Source: Vicinamibacteria bacterium (lineage in GTDB: Bacteria; Acidobacteriota; Vicinamibacteria; Fen-336; JAGNNV01). Taken from it: a stretch of DNA of 17,536 nucleotides. The DNA lies in assembly GCA_016650185.1 (NCBI GenBank), contig JAENWE010000190.1, positions 1 to 17,536 of the forward strand, given 5' to 3'. The notes beneath the pieces are model-generated. The model did no database searches. It saw nothing but the letters and a program-made list of their open reading frames with translations, and had not been told where the DNA came from. Numbering within the stretch: the first letter of the stretch is position 1; each line of letters opens with the position of its first letter. Shown in pieces: positions 6,742-14,325 of this stretch. The position numbers were made by a program, and so were the translations under genes.

Positions 6742-7704
6742 TCAAGGCCCCTGCCGCGGACGCCGCCTTCGAGTCGCGGACTCGGGCCGACGCGAAGCGG
6801 CCGCGCCGGATCGAGTCACGCCGAGGCCCGAACGAGAGAGGGACTTACCGAGAACCGGCGCGGATCCGGTTCTCATCGAAGTCGAGGTCGAGGTCGAGCC
6901 TGAAGCGGAGTTCGGGGCCGCGTCCGGGCGAGGACCGGTGCGAGGGCGGAACGGAGCCGGCGAGGGCGTCGCGAACTTGTCGGAGCGTGTGTTTCCACGG
7001 CCGCGGAGGAAGGACGTCACCTCACGCGGGGTCAGCGAGCGGAATTCGCCCACGTTCAAATTGGCCGCGCTCAGCATGCCAAGCCCCACTCGCTTGAGCT
7101 TCTCGACCGGATGGCCGAGCGCCTGGAGCAGACGCCGCACTTCGTGGTGCTTGCCCTCGTGAAGCCGCACTTCGACCCAGGAGTTCTCGGCTGGTTCAAT
7201 GACGCGGGCGCCATCGACGGCCAGTCGCTCACCCTCGATGACCAGACCCCGCCGGGCCCGAAGCAGCGTCTCCGGCGAGGGCGTGCCCTTCACTTTGGCG
7301 TGATAGCGACGCTCGACCTCATAACGCGGGTGGGCCACCCGCTCGGCGAACGCGCCATCGTTGGTGAGGATGATCAGGCCCTCGGTGGCGTAGTCGAGGC
7401 GGCCCACCGGATAGAGGCCGGGGACGCGGGGCACAAGATCCATGACCGTGGTGCGCCCTTCGGGGTCGGATCGGGTGGAAACGACACCCTTGGGTTTGTT
7501 GAGCAGCAGGTAGACGCTCTCGACCGTGGGCTTGATCCGCCGGTCGTCGACGCGAATCGCGTCCTTCGAAGCATCGGCCTTGGTGCCCAGTTCCTGCACC
7601 GTCTCGCCATTCACACTGACTCGGCCCTGGGCGATGAGTTCCTCGGCCGCTCGCCTTGAAGCGACGCCGGCGCGGGAGAGGATCTTCTGCAGTCGTTCCA
7701 TCAT
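6742..7704 (-). CDS. rluB: 23S rRNA pseudouridine synthase, RsuA/RluB family
   Basis: Converts a uridine in large-subunit rRNA to pseudouridine (U2605 in the E. coli RluB case). An S4 RNA-binding domain opens the protein (MERLQKILSRAGVASRRAAEE, shortened at SRRAA here by coverage to residues 2-20, then GRVSVNG to 33). The catalytic domain follows: LLLNKPKGVVST (66-77), GRLDYATEGLIILTNDG (101-117) with catalytic D104, and the RsuA-family EGKHHEVRRLLQALGHPV segment (183-200). The core ends near residue 235. An extra 85-residue Arg/Ser/Pro-rich tail follows, ending in a run of arginines and probably disordered; RluB proteins commonly have basic tails. Two adjacent ATG codons serve as start, 5 nt after the scpB stop, so translation is probably coupled. 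RluB rather than RsuA is inferred from the scpAB neighbourhood. Confidence 0.92.
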   Translation of the reverse strand: MMERLQKILSRAGVASRRAAEELIAQGRVSVNGETVQELGTKADASKDAIRVDDRRIKPTVESVYLLLNKPKGVVSTRSDPEGRTTVMDLVPRVPGLYPVGRLDYATEGLIILTNDGAFAERVAHPRYEVERRYHAKVKGTPSPETLLRARRGLVIEGERLAVDGARVIEPAENSWVEVRLHEGKHHEVRRLLQALGHPVEKLKRVGLGMLSAANLNVGEFRSLTPREVTSFLRGRGNTRSDKFATPSPAPFRPRTGPRPDAAPNSASGSTSTSTSMRTGSAPVLGKSLSRSGLGVTRSGAAASRRPESATRRRRPRQGP

Positions 7705-7709
7705 GACGT

Positions 7710-8570
7710 TCAGGAGTCTGACTCATCTGGGTCCATACCGTCCCTTGACCCGGCCCCCGCCTTCGCCTTCTCCGCCGCTTCCAGTATGTCGGCGGCATCG
7801 ACGGTGGAGTCGAAGGGAAGGTCGCGCTGATCGGGATCCGGCGGGTCCGGGTCGAGGAAAGGCACTTCGATCGGCGTCGGGGTTTCGAGCGCACGCTTGA
7901 GGCCCACCACGTCCACGTCCTCTCCGAGGATTTCCGCGAAGTCTTCGATCTTCGGCAGGTCGTCAAGGTCCTTCAGACCGAACTGAAGGAGAAACTCCTT
8001 GGTGGTGCCGTAAAGCAGCGGACGACCCACCACTTCCTTGCGGCCCATGATCTTGATGAGCCGTCGCTCGAGCAGGGTCTTCACCACTCCGCCCGACTTG
8101 ATGCCGCGGAGTTCGATGATCTCGGGCAGCGTGGCCGGCTGCTTGTAGGCAATGACCGCGAGAGTTTCGAGGGCCTGGGTGGAGAGCCGGGCCGGAGACT
8201 TTGGATCCAGCAGGTCGCGCACCCACTCGTTGTGTTCAGGGCGCGACGTGATCTGGTATCCGCCCGCCACTTCTATGAACTGAAGTCCGCGGTTGCCCGC
8301 CTCATAGAGGGCCTTGAGCTGAGCCAGCTGCTCTTCGATGACCGCCTTGTCGACGCCTTTGAAGACCCGGGCGAGATCTTTCATCGTGACCGGTTCCTTC
8401 GAAACGAAGGTCAGCGCTTCGACGATGGCGAGGATCTCCTCCGGCTTGGGGTGCAGTTCCTCGGGAATCGCGTCTTCATGATCGTCGGTCTCGAGGAGTG
8501 GAGCGGTTTCCTCTTGCGCGATCTCAACGACGTCATCGGTCGCTTCCGGCTTGATTTCGTTCTCGGACAT
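7710..8570 (-). CDS. scpB: Segregation and condensation protein ScpB
   Basis: ScpB is the kite-type subunit that dimerises and binds ScpA to form the SMC-ScpAB condensin, which compacts and segregates the chromosome. The 286-residue protein has an acidic N-terminal extension (about 1-40), then two winged-helix domains: PEEILAIVEALTFVSKEPVT begins the first, and the second contains LSTQALETLAVIAYKQPAT and the hallmark ELRGIKSGGVVKTLLER, followed by GRPLLYGTTKEFLLQFGL. An acidic, Asp/Pro-rich C-terminal tail extends beyond the usual core of about 180-200 residues. It starts 12 nt after the scpA stop and is followed 5 nt later by rluB, the classic scpA-scpB-rluB order. Confidence 0.95.
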   Translation of the reverse strand: MSENEIKPEATDDVVEIAQEETAPLLETDDHEDAIPEELHPKPEEILAIVEALTFVSKEPVTMKDLARVFKGVDKAVIEEQLAQLKALYEAGNRGLQFIEVAGGYQITSRPEHNEWVRDLLDPKSPARLSTQALETLAVIAYKQPATLPEIIELRGIKSGGVVKTLLERRLIKIMGRKEVVGRPLLYGTTKEFLLQFGLKDLDDLPKIEDFAEILGEDVDVVGLKRALETPTPIEVPFLDPDPPDPDQRDLPFDSTVDAADILEAAEKAKAGAGSRDGMDPDESDS

Positions 8571-8582
8571 GGGGCTCTTGGT

Positions 8583-9518
8583 CTAGGAAACCGTCGTGGT
8601 TAATAGGGGGCCGTCGTCCACGGGCCCGATGGGCCGGAAAAGACGGATGGCCTCGAAGTTGGATCTCTGGTAGACCTTGACCCGCTTCAGCCGGATCAGC
8701 TCCAGCAGGGCAACGAAGGTCAGGATCATCTCGGCCTTGGTGCTGAGGCTCTCGAAGATGGTCATGAACTCGAGCGACTCCCCCACTTTGATCAGGGCCA
8801 GCAGATCGTTCATCGCCTGATCGAGTGTTCTGCCTTCGCCTTCGATCTCATGCTCAACCAGCAGTTTCCGACGGTCGAGGAGCTCCTTGAACGCGGAGAC
8901 GAGATCGAAGAGGCCGGCCTCCAGCATGTCCTCGCCGGTCTCGTCTTTGAACTTCGGCACCACCTCATCCGGCCGGATCCAGGTGGCGGTACGGATCTCG
9001 TATTGCTGTCTCAAGACCGATGCGGCCTGCTTGTAGCGCTCGAACTCGAGCAGGCGCTGGATCAGGAGTTCGCGCGGATCCTCGCCATCCTCCTCGACTT
9101 CGCTGGGCGAGACCGGCACCAGCATCTTCGACTTGATGTGGATCAGGGTCGAGGCCATGATCATGAACTCGCCCGCCATCTCGAGATTCAGGACGGTCAT
9201 CAGCTTGATGTACTCGATGTACTGGCGTGTGATGGGCGCGATCGTGATGTCGCGGATATCCATCTGGTTCTTTCGGATCAGATGGAGCAGAAGGTCGAGC
9301 GGACCCTCAAAGTCCTGGATGTCGAACTTCACCTGGATCTTCGGAGCATCATCGGGGAAGGTGGGTTCCCATCCAGCGGGTGCGGTGAGCTTGTGGCCCT
9401 CGCTGGTTTGCGCGGGAGGCGGGGCCTCCGTCGTCGAGGCCGCGGACCCGACCGGCGCCACGTCGCCCTCACCCGGCTCGGGAAGGGTCAAGGAGTCCTT
9501 TTCCGGCAGATCCGACAT
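8583..9518 (-). CDS. scpA: Segregation and condensation protein ScpA (kleisin)
   Basis: ScpA is the kleisin that bridges the SMC heads and binds ScpB. The 311-residue product has a Pro/Ala/Glu-rich N-terminal extension (1-60). The kleisin N-terminal motif follows: FDIQDFEGPLDLLLHLIRKN (65-84), then MDIRDITIAPITRQYIEYI, and AGEFMIMASTLIHIKSKMLVP (115-135), all diagnostic of ScpA. The central region is variable and charged. The C-terminal winged helix (about 235-290) reads EMILTFVALLELIRLKRVKVYQ and contacts the SMC head. Its ATG overlaps the trpS stop by one base (TGATG), implying coupled translation. The homology starts well inside, but this ATG is the natural coupled start; longer upstream readings in this frame only run through trpS. 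Confidence 0.95.
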   Translation of the reverse strand: MSDLPEKDSLTLPEPGEGDVAPVGSAASTTEAPPPAQTSEGHKLTAPAGWEPTFPDDAPKIQVKFDIQDFEGPLDLLLHLIRKNQMDIRDITIAPITRQYIEYIKLMTVLNLEMAGEFMIMASTLIHIKSKMLVPVSPSEVEEDGEDPRELLIQRLLEFERYKQAASVLRQQYEIRTATWIRPDEVVPKFKDETGEDMLEAGLFDLVSAFKELLDRRKLLVEHEIEGEGRTLDQAMNDLLALIKVGESLEFMTIFESLSTKAEMILTFVALLELIRLKRVKVYQRSNFEAIRLFRPIGPVDDGPLLTTTVS

Positions 9519-10516
9519 CAGTAGGCGATCTTCATGGCCCGATGGACTTCCTGGATGGTGTCTTTGGCCACGACCCGCGCGCGGGAGCTGCCCTCGCGAA
9601 GAATGTCCATCACCGTGTCCGGACGCGCGGCCAGTTCCTCCCGTTTGTGTCGCATGGGCTCGATCCGGGCCAGCACATGGTCGGCGAGCTTCGCTTTGCA
9701 CTCGATGCAGCCGATCGACGCAGTGGTGCACCCTTGCGTCGCCCAGTCGCGCGTCTCCTGGGTGGAGAACGCCTTGTGCAGATCGAAGACCGGGCACTTG
9801 GCCGGATCGCCCTTGTCGGTCCTCCGCTGCCGGGCGGGATCCGTCACCATCGTCTTCAGCTTCGCGCGAACCTGGACCTCCGTGTCTTTCAGGTAGATCG
9901 AGTTGTTGTAGCTCTTCGACATCTTCCGGCCATCCGTCCCCGGGGTGCGGGGAGTGGGGGTGAGAAGCGTCTGGGGCTCCGGAAAGACGGGGCCGTAGAA
10001 ATTGTTGAAGCGGCGCACAATCTCGCGCGAGAGTTCTATGTGGGGCGCCTGATCTTCGCCCACCGGCACCGCGTTCGCCTTGTAGATGATGATGTCGGCG
10101 GTCTGCAGAAGCGGATAGCCCAGGAAACCGTAGGTGGCGAGGTCGCGATTCTCGAGATTCGCCTGCACATCCTTGTAGGTGGGCACGCGCTCCAGCCACG
10201 CAACCGGCGTGGTCATGGAGAGCAGAAGGTGCAACTCCGCGTGCTCGGGCACGAGGCTCTGGATGAAGACGCAGGAGCGCGCGGGATCGATGCCCGCGGC
10301 CAGCCAGTCGAGAGTCACCTCGATGACGTTCTCCCGGATGGCGGAGGGATCTTCGTAGTCGGTGGTGAGCGCGTGATAGTCGACCACGCTGTAGAAGCAG
10401 TCATAGGTGTCCTGGAGGCGAACCCAGTTGTCGAGCGCTCCCGTGAGGTGCCCAAGGTGGAGTGGGCCGGTGGGACGCATGCCGGAGAGGACGCGCGGCC
10501 TGGCGGTGTTGTCCAT
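9518..10516 (-). CDS. trpS: Tryptophanyl-tRNA synthetase, with a probable metal/Fe-S cysteine motif
   Basis: Class I aminoacyl-tRNA synthetase that charges tRNA-Trp. The 332-residue protein shows the HIGH-equivalent motif PLHLGHL (18-24), FLGYPLLQTADIIIYKA (131-147), the tryptophan pocket region VPVGEDQAPH (150-159) and KMSKS (198-202). Length is typical for bacterial TrpS. The anticodon-binding domain carries cysteines C241, C263, C270 and C273, spaced C-x21-C-x6-C-x2-C. This closely matches the C-x22-C-x6-C-x2-C motif described for the [4Fe-4S] cluster of Thermotoga maritima TrpRS; cluster binding here is inferred. AGGA lies 6 nt before the ATG. The gene follows the M50 peptidase by 8 nt and overlaps scpA by one base. 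Confidence 0.96.
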   Translation of the reverse strand: MDNTARPRVLSGMRPTGPLHLGHLTGALDNWVRLQDTYDCFYSVVDYHALTTDYEDPSAIRENVIEVTLDWLAAGIDPARSCVFIQSLVPEHAELHLLLSMTTPVAWLERVPTYKDVQANLENRDLATYGFLGYPLLQTADIIIYKANAVPVGEDQAPHIELSREIVRRFNNFYGPVFPEPQTLLTPTPRTPGTDGRKMSKSYNNSIYLKDTEVQVRAKLKTMVTDPARQRRTDKGDPAKCPVFDLHKAFSTQETRDWATQGCTTASIGCIECKAKLADHVLARIEPMRHKREELAARPDTVMDILREGSSRARVVAKDTIQEVHRAMKIAY

Positions 10517-10524
10517 ACAGGGTC

Positions 10525-11190
10525 CTAGAAGATCAAACTCTGGATCAGGCCAAGGACGATCCGCTGCGGGGGGTCGATCAGCCAGCCGAGCAGTCCGCTG
10601 AAGAATAGAACGAAGAGCAGCAGTGTGCCGTAACCGTGAGCAAAGGAGTCGAATTTTTCGCCTAAGTCCCTCGGCAGGGACCAGGACAAAAGGTGTGACC
10701 CGTCGAGGGGTGGAATCGGGAGCAGATTGAAGAGGGCCAAGGTGACGTTGAGGATCACGCCGGTCTTGAACACATTCAGGAGTCCTGCTCCCACATCCTG
10801 AGGGAGGCCGGAATGCACGGCCACGGCCAGAAGAACGCTGAAGACGATCACCAGAATCAAGTTCGACAGGGGGCCGGCCACCGCCACCGATATGTGTCCG
10901 CGACGGAGCGACACGTCTCGCCGAAACCGGCTGGGATCGTAGGGTGTGGGCTTGGCCCAGCCGAGCACGCCAAAACCGCCGAAGATCTGAAGCAGGGGCA
11001 TGAGAATGGTGCCAAAAACATCGATGTGGGGCACCGGGTTGAGGGTGATCCGGCCGAGACTCGCGGCGGTGTCGTCGCCCAGCTTGAGCGCCATCCAGGC
11101 GTGCGCGGATTCGTGGAACGAGAGGGAAAAGAGCAGAACGAGATAGTTCGTCAGGCCCAGCGCGAAGTTTTGTGCGTCGAAATCAGGCAT
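10525..11190 (-). CDS. Site-2-protease-like M50 family membrane metallopeptidase
   Basis: Small integral-membrane zinc protease of the short bacterial M50B/YwhC-like type found next to trpS and scpAB in many bacteria; the natural substrate of this group is unknown. The 221-residue protein is very hydrophobic with about five or six membrane segments. The zinc motif HESAH (H26, E27, H30) lies in the first membrane helix, and the third ligand D163 is in NLLPIPPLDG (155-164), the M50 NxxPxxxLDG signature. AGPLSNLIL (105-113) marks the central transmembrane segment. There is no PDZ domain. It is the first gene of the minus-strand cluster, and the 382-nt divergent region lies upstream. No clear Shine-Dalgarno precedes the ATG; a short hairpin (CCGTG-AAAA-CACGG on the coding strand, 11226-11213) sits 22 nt upstream. 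Confidence 0.9.
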   Translation of the reverse strand: MPDFDAQNFALGLTNYLVLLFSLSFHESAHAWMALKLGDDTAASLGRITLNPVPHIDVFGTILMPLLQIFGGFGVLGWAKPTPYDPSRFRRDVSLRRGHISVAVAGPLSNLILVIVFSVLLAVAVHSGLPQDVGAGLLNVFKTGVILNVTLALFNLLPIPPLDGSHLLSWSLPRDLGEKFDSFAHGYGTLLLFVLFFSGLLGWLIDPPQRIVLGLIQSLIF

Positions 11191-11572
11191 GAATGTTTGG
11201 CGCGGCGACAGTCCGTGTTTTCACGGTCTCAAAAAAGATGGGTCTTCCCTCGGACCCGTTTGCTGGAAGCTCTGAGCCTGGATCAGGCAGGCCGTTGCCG
11301 AGGCGGCCCGGAACTGCGCATTCACCGCCCGAAAAATCGAGACGTCCAAGAGCAATGAGAATCCTAGCATGCGCCCTTTCCCCTCGGCCCGGTGAGGGTC
11401 TGAGCGGTAGACTGCTCCATTAGCCCATACCGGCCCGAGCCGCTTCGCCGGCGATGTTTCCCAAAGCCTTGTTCAAGGCATCCCGCTTCCGAAGCCGTGA
11501 TCCGGGCCGCGCGGCAAGGGCCGACGTTAAGAACTCCGTCCCCAGCCGTGCCGAATGGAGGAGACGCCCCTC
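11191..11572. other. Divergent intergenic region between the M50 peptidase and the KamA-like operon
   Basis: These 382 bases separate the leftward housekeeping cluster from the rightward radical SAM operon and should carry both promoters. I could not identify convincing -35/-10 pairs, a terminator, a riboswitch or a tRNA. What is visible is a 5-bp hairpin at 11213-11226 in the M50 leader and a good Shine-Dalgarno for the plus-strand operon at 11557-11563. A minus-strand frame of about 49 codons (start near 11369, hydrophobic N-terminus beginning MLGFSLLL) could encode a tiny peptide but is not supported strongly enough to call. Confidence 0.6.
11557..11563 (+). promoter_or_regulatory. Shine-Dalgarno sequence that sets the KamA-like start
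   Basis: GGAGGAG ends 9 nt before the ATG at 11573. An in-frame ATG at 11555 overlaps this purine tract and would have no ribosome binding site of its own, so 11573 is the better start. Confidence 0.75.
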
Positions 11573-12964
11573 ATGAAAATTGAGCCACGCAAGTACAAGG
11601 CCTACACCCGACGCGACCTCTCGAAACTGCCCCAGCTCGATCAAGTCCCGGCGGAGATGCGCACGGCCATGAGCGCGGTGTCCGCGGTTTTCCCGTTCCG
11701 GGTCAACAACTACGTGGTGGAGGACCTGATCGACTGGAACGACGTTCCCAACGACCCGATCTTCCAGCTGACCTTCCCACAACAGGACATGCTCGAGCCC
11801 AAGGACCGGAAGCACATGCTCGACCTGGTGGGCAAGGACGCGCCGGCCAAGGAGATCGAAGCCGACGCGCACAAGATCCAGATGCGCCTCAACCCGCACC
11901 CGGCCGGTCAGATGGTCTTCAATATTCCCCATCTCGAAGGCGAGCCGCTTCCCGGCATGCAGCACAAGTATCGGGAAACCGTCCTGTTCTTCCCAAGCAA
12001 CGGACAGACCTGTCACGCCTATTGCACCTATTGCTTCCGCTGGGCGCAATTCGTGGGCCTCGACGAATTGAAGTTCGCGGCCAAGGAAGGCGAGAAGCTC
12101 GCCGCCTATCTGGTCGAGCATCCCGAGGTCCAGAGCGTGCTCTTCACCGGCGGCGACCCGCTGATCATGAAAACGGCGACCCTAAGGCGTTACATCGAGC
12201 CCCTCCTTGACCCGGCTCTCGCCCACATCAACAGCATCCGCATCGGCACCAAGGCGACCGCGTACTGGCCGTATCGATTCCTGACCGACAACGACGCAGA
12301 CGATCTGCTGCGGTTGTTCGAGGAGGTCAAGAAGGCGGGGCGCCAACTCGCGCTGATGGCGCACTACAGCCATCCTCGCGAACTGGAGACGCCTCAGGCC
12401 CAGGCGGCCCTGAGCCGGATCATCGGGACGGGTGCGGTGGTGCGCTGCCAGGCGCCTTTGATGCGGTACATCAACGACGACGTAGACACCTGGGCGGACA
12501 TGTGGCGGTTGCAGGTTCGATTGGGAGCCGTGCCGTACTACATGTTCGTAGCCCGTGACACCGGGCCGCGTGACTACTTCAGCGTGCCGCTTGCGCGAGC
12601 CCACCAAATCTTCCGCGACGCCTACCAGCGCGTGTCTGGTCTCGCCCGCACCGTGCGCGGCCCGTCGATGTCGGCGACCCCCGGCAAGGTGGTCATCGAC
12701 GGTGAGGCACGGATCCATGGCGAGCGTGTGTTCGTCCTCAAGTTCCTGCAAGGACGGAACCCCGAGTGGGTGGGCAACCCGTTCTTCGCCAAGTACGACG
12801 AGAACGCGGCCTGGCTCGACCAGCTGAAGCCGGCCTTCGGCGCGCGCGAGTTCTTCTACGAGCGCGAGCTAAAGGAGATGGGCGAGGCCGGGCGCCGCGA
12901 GATGTGGCGGAACCAGAGGTCGAAGCGGCCGGTCAATGTCTACACTCAGGCGGAGTGGGAATGA
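11573..12964 (+). CDS. Radical SAM protein of the lysine 2,3-aminomutase (KamA) family, substrate unknown
   Basis: The 463-residue protein carries the radical SAM cluster motif CHAYCTYC (C147, C151, C154; CxxxCxxC, binding [4Fe-4S] and SAM). It also has TGGDPLIM (193-200), the KamA-type SAM-contact motif, AHYSHPREL (263-271), matching the HxNHPxE segment of aminomutases, and CQAPLMRYIND (292-302). A lysine in SATPGK (K372) aligns with the PLP lysine of PGGGGK in clostridial lysine 2,3-aminomutase. The family shifts an amino group from C2 to C3 using a PLP-bound radical. By hand alignment the two aspartates that bind the lysine side chain (D293 and D330 of the clostridial enzyme) fall on Arg328 and a small residue near Ala368, so lysine is an unlikely substrate. 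A distinct N-terminal segment (1-140) precedes the core. The aminotransferase gene overlaps its stop (ATGA). Family call firm, reaction inferred. Confidence 0.87.
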   Translation: MKIEPRKYKAYTRRDLSKLPQLDQVPAEMRTAMSAVSAVFPFRVNNYVVEDLIDWNDVPNDPIFQLTFPQQDMLEPKDRKHMLDLVGKDAPAKEIEADAHKIQMRLNPHPAGQMVFNIPHLEGEPLPGMQHKYRETVLFFPSNGQTCHAYCTYCFRWAQFVGLDELKFAAKEGEKLAAYLVEHPEVQSVLFTGGDPLIMKTATLRRYIEPLLDPALAHINSIRIGTKATAYWPYRFLTDNDADDLLRLFEEVKKAGRQLALMAHYSHPRELETPQAQAALSRIIGTGAVVRCQAPLMRYINDDVDTWADMWRLQVRLGAVPYYMFVARDTGPRDYFSVPLARAHQIFRDAYQRVSGLARTVRGPSMSATPGKVVIDGEARIHGERVFVLKFLQGRNPEWVGNPFFAKYDENAAWLDQLKPAFGAREFFYERELKEMGEAGRREMWRNQRSKRPVNVYTQAEWE

Positions 12965-14310
12965 ATACGCTCGCCGCCACGTTCGACCCCGAGCACTGCC
13001 TGAACCCGGCGCTGCGGGGCATGGGTCAATCCGCCACGGTCGCCATCAACGAGCGCAGCAATCGGATGCGCCGCGAGGGCCGCACGGTCTACAAGATGGG
13101 TCTCGGGCAGTCGCCGTTTCCAGTCCCGGAGCCGGTGGTCGAGGCGCTCAAGGCCCACGCCAGCCGCAAAGCGTATCTGGAGGTACCGGGCCTCAAGGAG
13201 CTGCGCGAGGCCGTGGCCGAGTATCACCAGCGGGCGCAGGGCGTGCCGGTCAGCGGAAATGACGTGATGGTGGCGCCCGGCTCGAAGGAGCTGATGTTCC
13301 TGCTGCAGATCGCCTTCGCCGGGGACCTCCTGATCCCTACACCGGCCTGGGTGTCCTATGCGCCCCAGGCCCGGATTGCCGGCCGCAAGGTCTACATGCT
13401 CAAGACCTCGGCCCAGAACGGCTGGCGGCTGCGCCCGGAGCAACTCGACGAGCTGTGCCGCAAGTACGGCGAGCGCCCGCGGGTCCTGATCCTCAACTAC
13501 CCGAGCAACCCCACCGGCATGACTCTGGGCGGCGCCGAACTGAAGAGCATCGCCGAAGCGGCCCGGCGCAACAACATCGTTCTGCTCTCTGACGAGATCT
13601 ATGGCGAGTTGCACCACGAGGGGGCGCACGAATCGGTCGCCCGCTTTTACCCCGAGGGCACCATCATCAGCAGCGGCCTCAGCAAGTGGTGCGGGGCCGG
13701 CGGTTGGCGGCTCGGCACCTTCGCCTTCCCGAAGACGCTGCATTGGCTGCGCGAGGCCATGACCGTCCTGGCGAGTGAAACCTACACCTCGACCAGCGCG
13801 CCTATCCAGTACGCGGCGGTGCGAGCCTTCCAAGGCGGCACGCGCATTGAACGCTACTTGTGGCTCGCGCGTCGGATCCTACGGGCGATCGGCCGGCGGC
13901 TATTCGCCCGGCTTTCCGCTGCCGGGCTGCACGTGGAGCGACCCGACGGGGCCTTCTACCTGTTCGTGGACTTCGGCCCTTTCCGGGAAACGCTGCTTGA
14001 ACGGGGCATCGCCGACAGCCGACAGCTCTGCGAAAAACTGTTGGAAGAGACCGGGGTGGCGGCCCTGCCCGGGGCCGACTTCGGCAGCCCACCCGAGGAG
14101 TTGACGGTACGGATGGCCTACGTCGACTTCGACGGCGCGCGGGCCCTGGCCGCGGCTGAGACCCTGCCCGCGGATGCCGAGATCGGCGACGAATTCGTGC
14201 TGCGTTACGCGGCCGACCTCGTGCAGGCGGTCGAGAACGTCGCGGCCTGGGTCAAGAGTCCGCTCGAAGCTCCGCAGTCTAGGAGTCACCCCTTGGAGGG
14301 GCCGATGTGA
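12961..14310 (+). CDS. Class I/II pyridoxal-phosphate aminotransferase
   Basis: A fold-type I PLP enzyme of 449 residues in the aspartate aminotransferase superfamily. The PLP lysine is K242 in SSGLSKWCGAGGWRLG (237-252). NYPSNPTG (179-186) supplies the Asn that contacts the cofactor ring, and SDEIYGEL (210-217) the Asp that pairs with the pyridine nitrogen and the Tyr. R384 in LTVRMAY is the likely alpha-carboxylate arginine, and MGLGQSPFPVP (46-56) is the N-terminal substrate loop. The protein is longer than a typical AspC (about 400 residues) because of a C-terminal extension after residue 395. Its ATG overlaps the stop of the KamA-like gene by 4 bases, so the two are translationally coupled and probably serve one amino-acid pathway. 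The donor and acceptor cannot be read from sequence; a role in converting the aminomutase product or supplying its substrate is inference. Confidence 0.9.
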   Translation: MNTLAATFDPEHCLNPALRGMGQSATVAINERSNRMRREGRTVYKMGLGQSPFPVPEPVVEALKAHASRKAYLEVPGLKELREAVAEYHQRAQGVPVSGNDVMVAPGSKELMFLLQIAFAGDLLIPTPAWVSYAPQARIAGRKVYMLKTSAQNGWRLRPEQLDELCRKYGERPRVLILNYPSNPTGMTLGGAELKSIAEAARRNNIVLLSDEIYGELHHEGAHESVARFYPEGTIISSGLSKWCGAGGWRLGTFAFPKTLHWLREAMTVLASETYTSTSAPIQYAAVRAFQGGTRIERYLWLARRILRAIGRRLFARLSAAGLHVERPDGAFYLFVDFGPFRETLLERGIADSRQLCEKLLEETGVAALPGADFGSPPEELTVRMAYVDFDGARALAAAETLPADAEIGDEFVLRYAADLVQAVENVAAWVKSPLEAPQSRSHPLEGPM

Positions 14311-14325
14311 AAGGATTGCCGGCGC

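Noticed and set aside
6552..7097. Plus-strand frame of 181 codons covering the rluB-cmk gap and the rluB 3' end
   Set aside because: Arg/Pro-rich composition typical of a GC-rich shadow, and it overlaps the palindrome and the clear rluB frame.
9519..10199. Upstream extension of the scpA frame to 538 residues
   Set aside because: The added residues are an out-of-frame reading of trpS; the ATG overlapping the trpS stop is the natural start.
11213..11240. Hairpin next to a poly-A/T run upstream of the M50 gene, considered as a terminator
   Set aside because: The run does not follow the stem as a T tract on either strand, and the stem is only 5 bp.
11224..11369. Minus-strand frame of about 49 codons with a hydrophobic start in the divergent intergenic region
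   Set aside because: Too short to judge, no homology recognised, and only a vague purine tract upstream; noted inside the intergenic entry.
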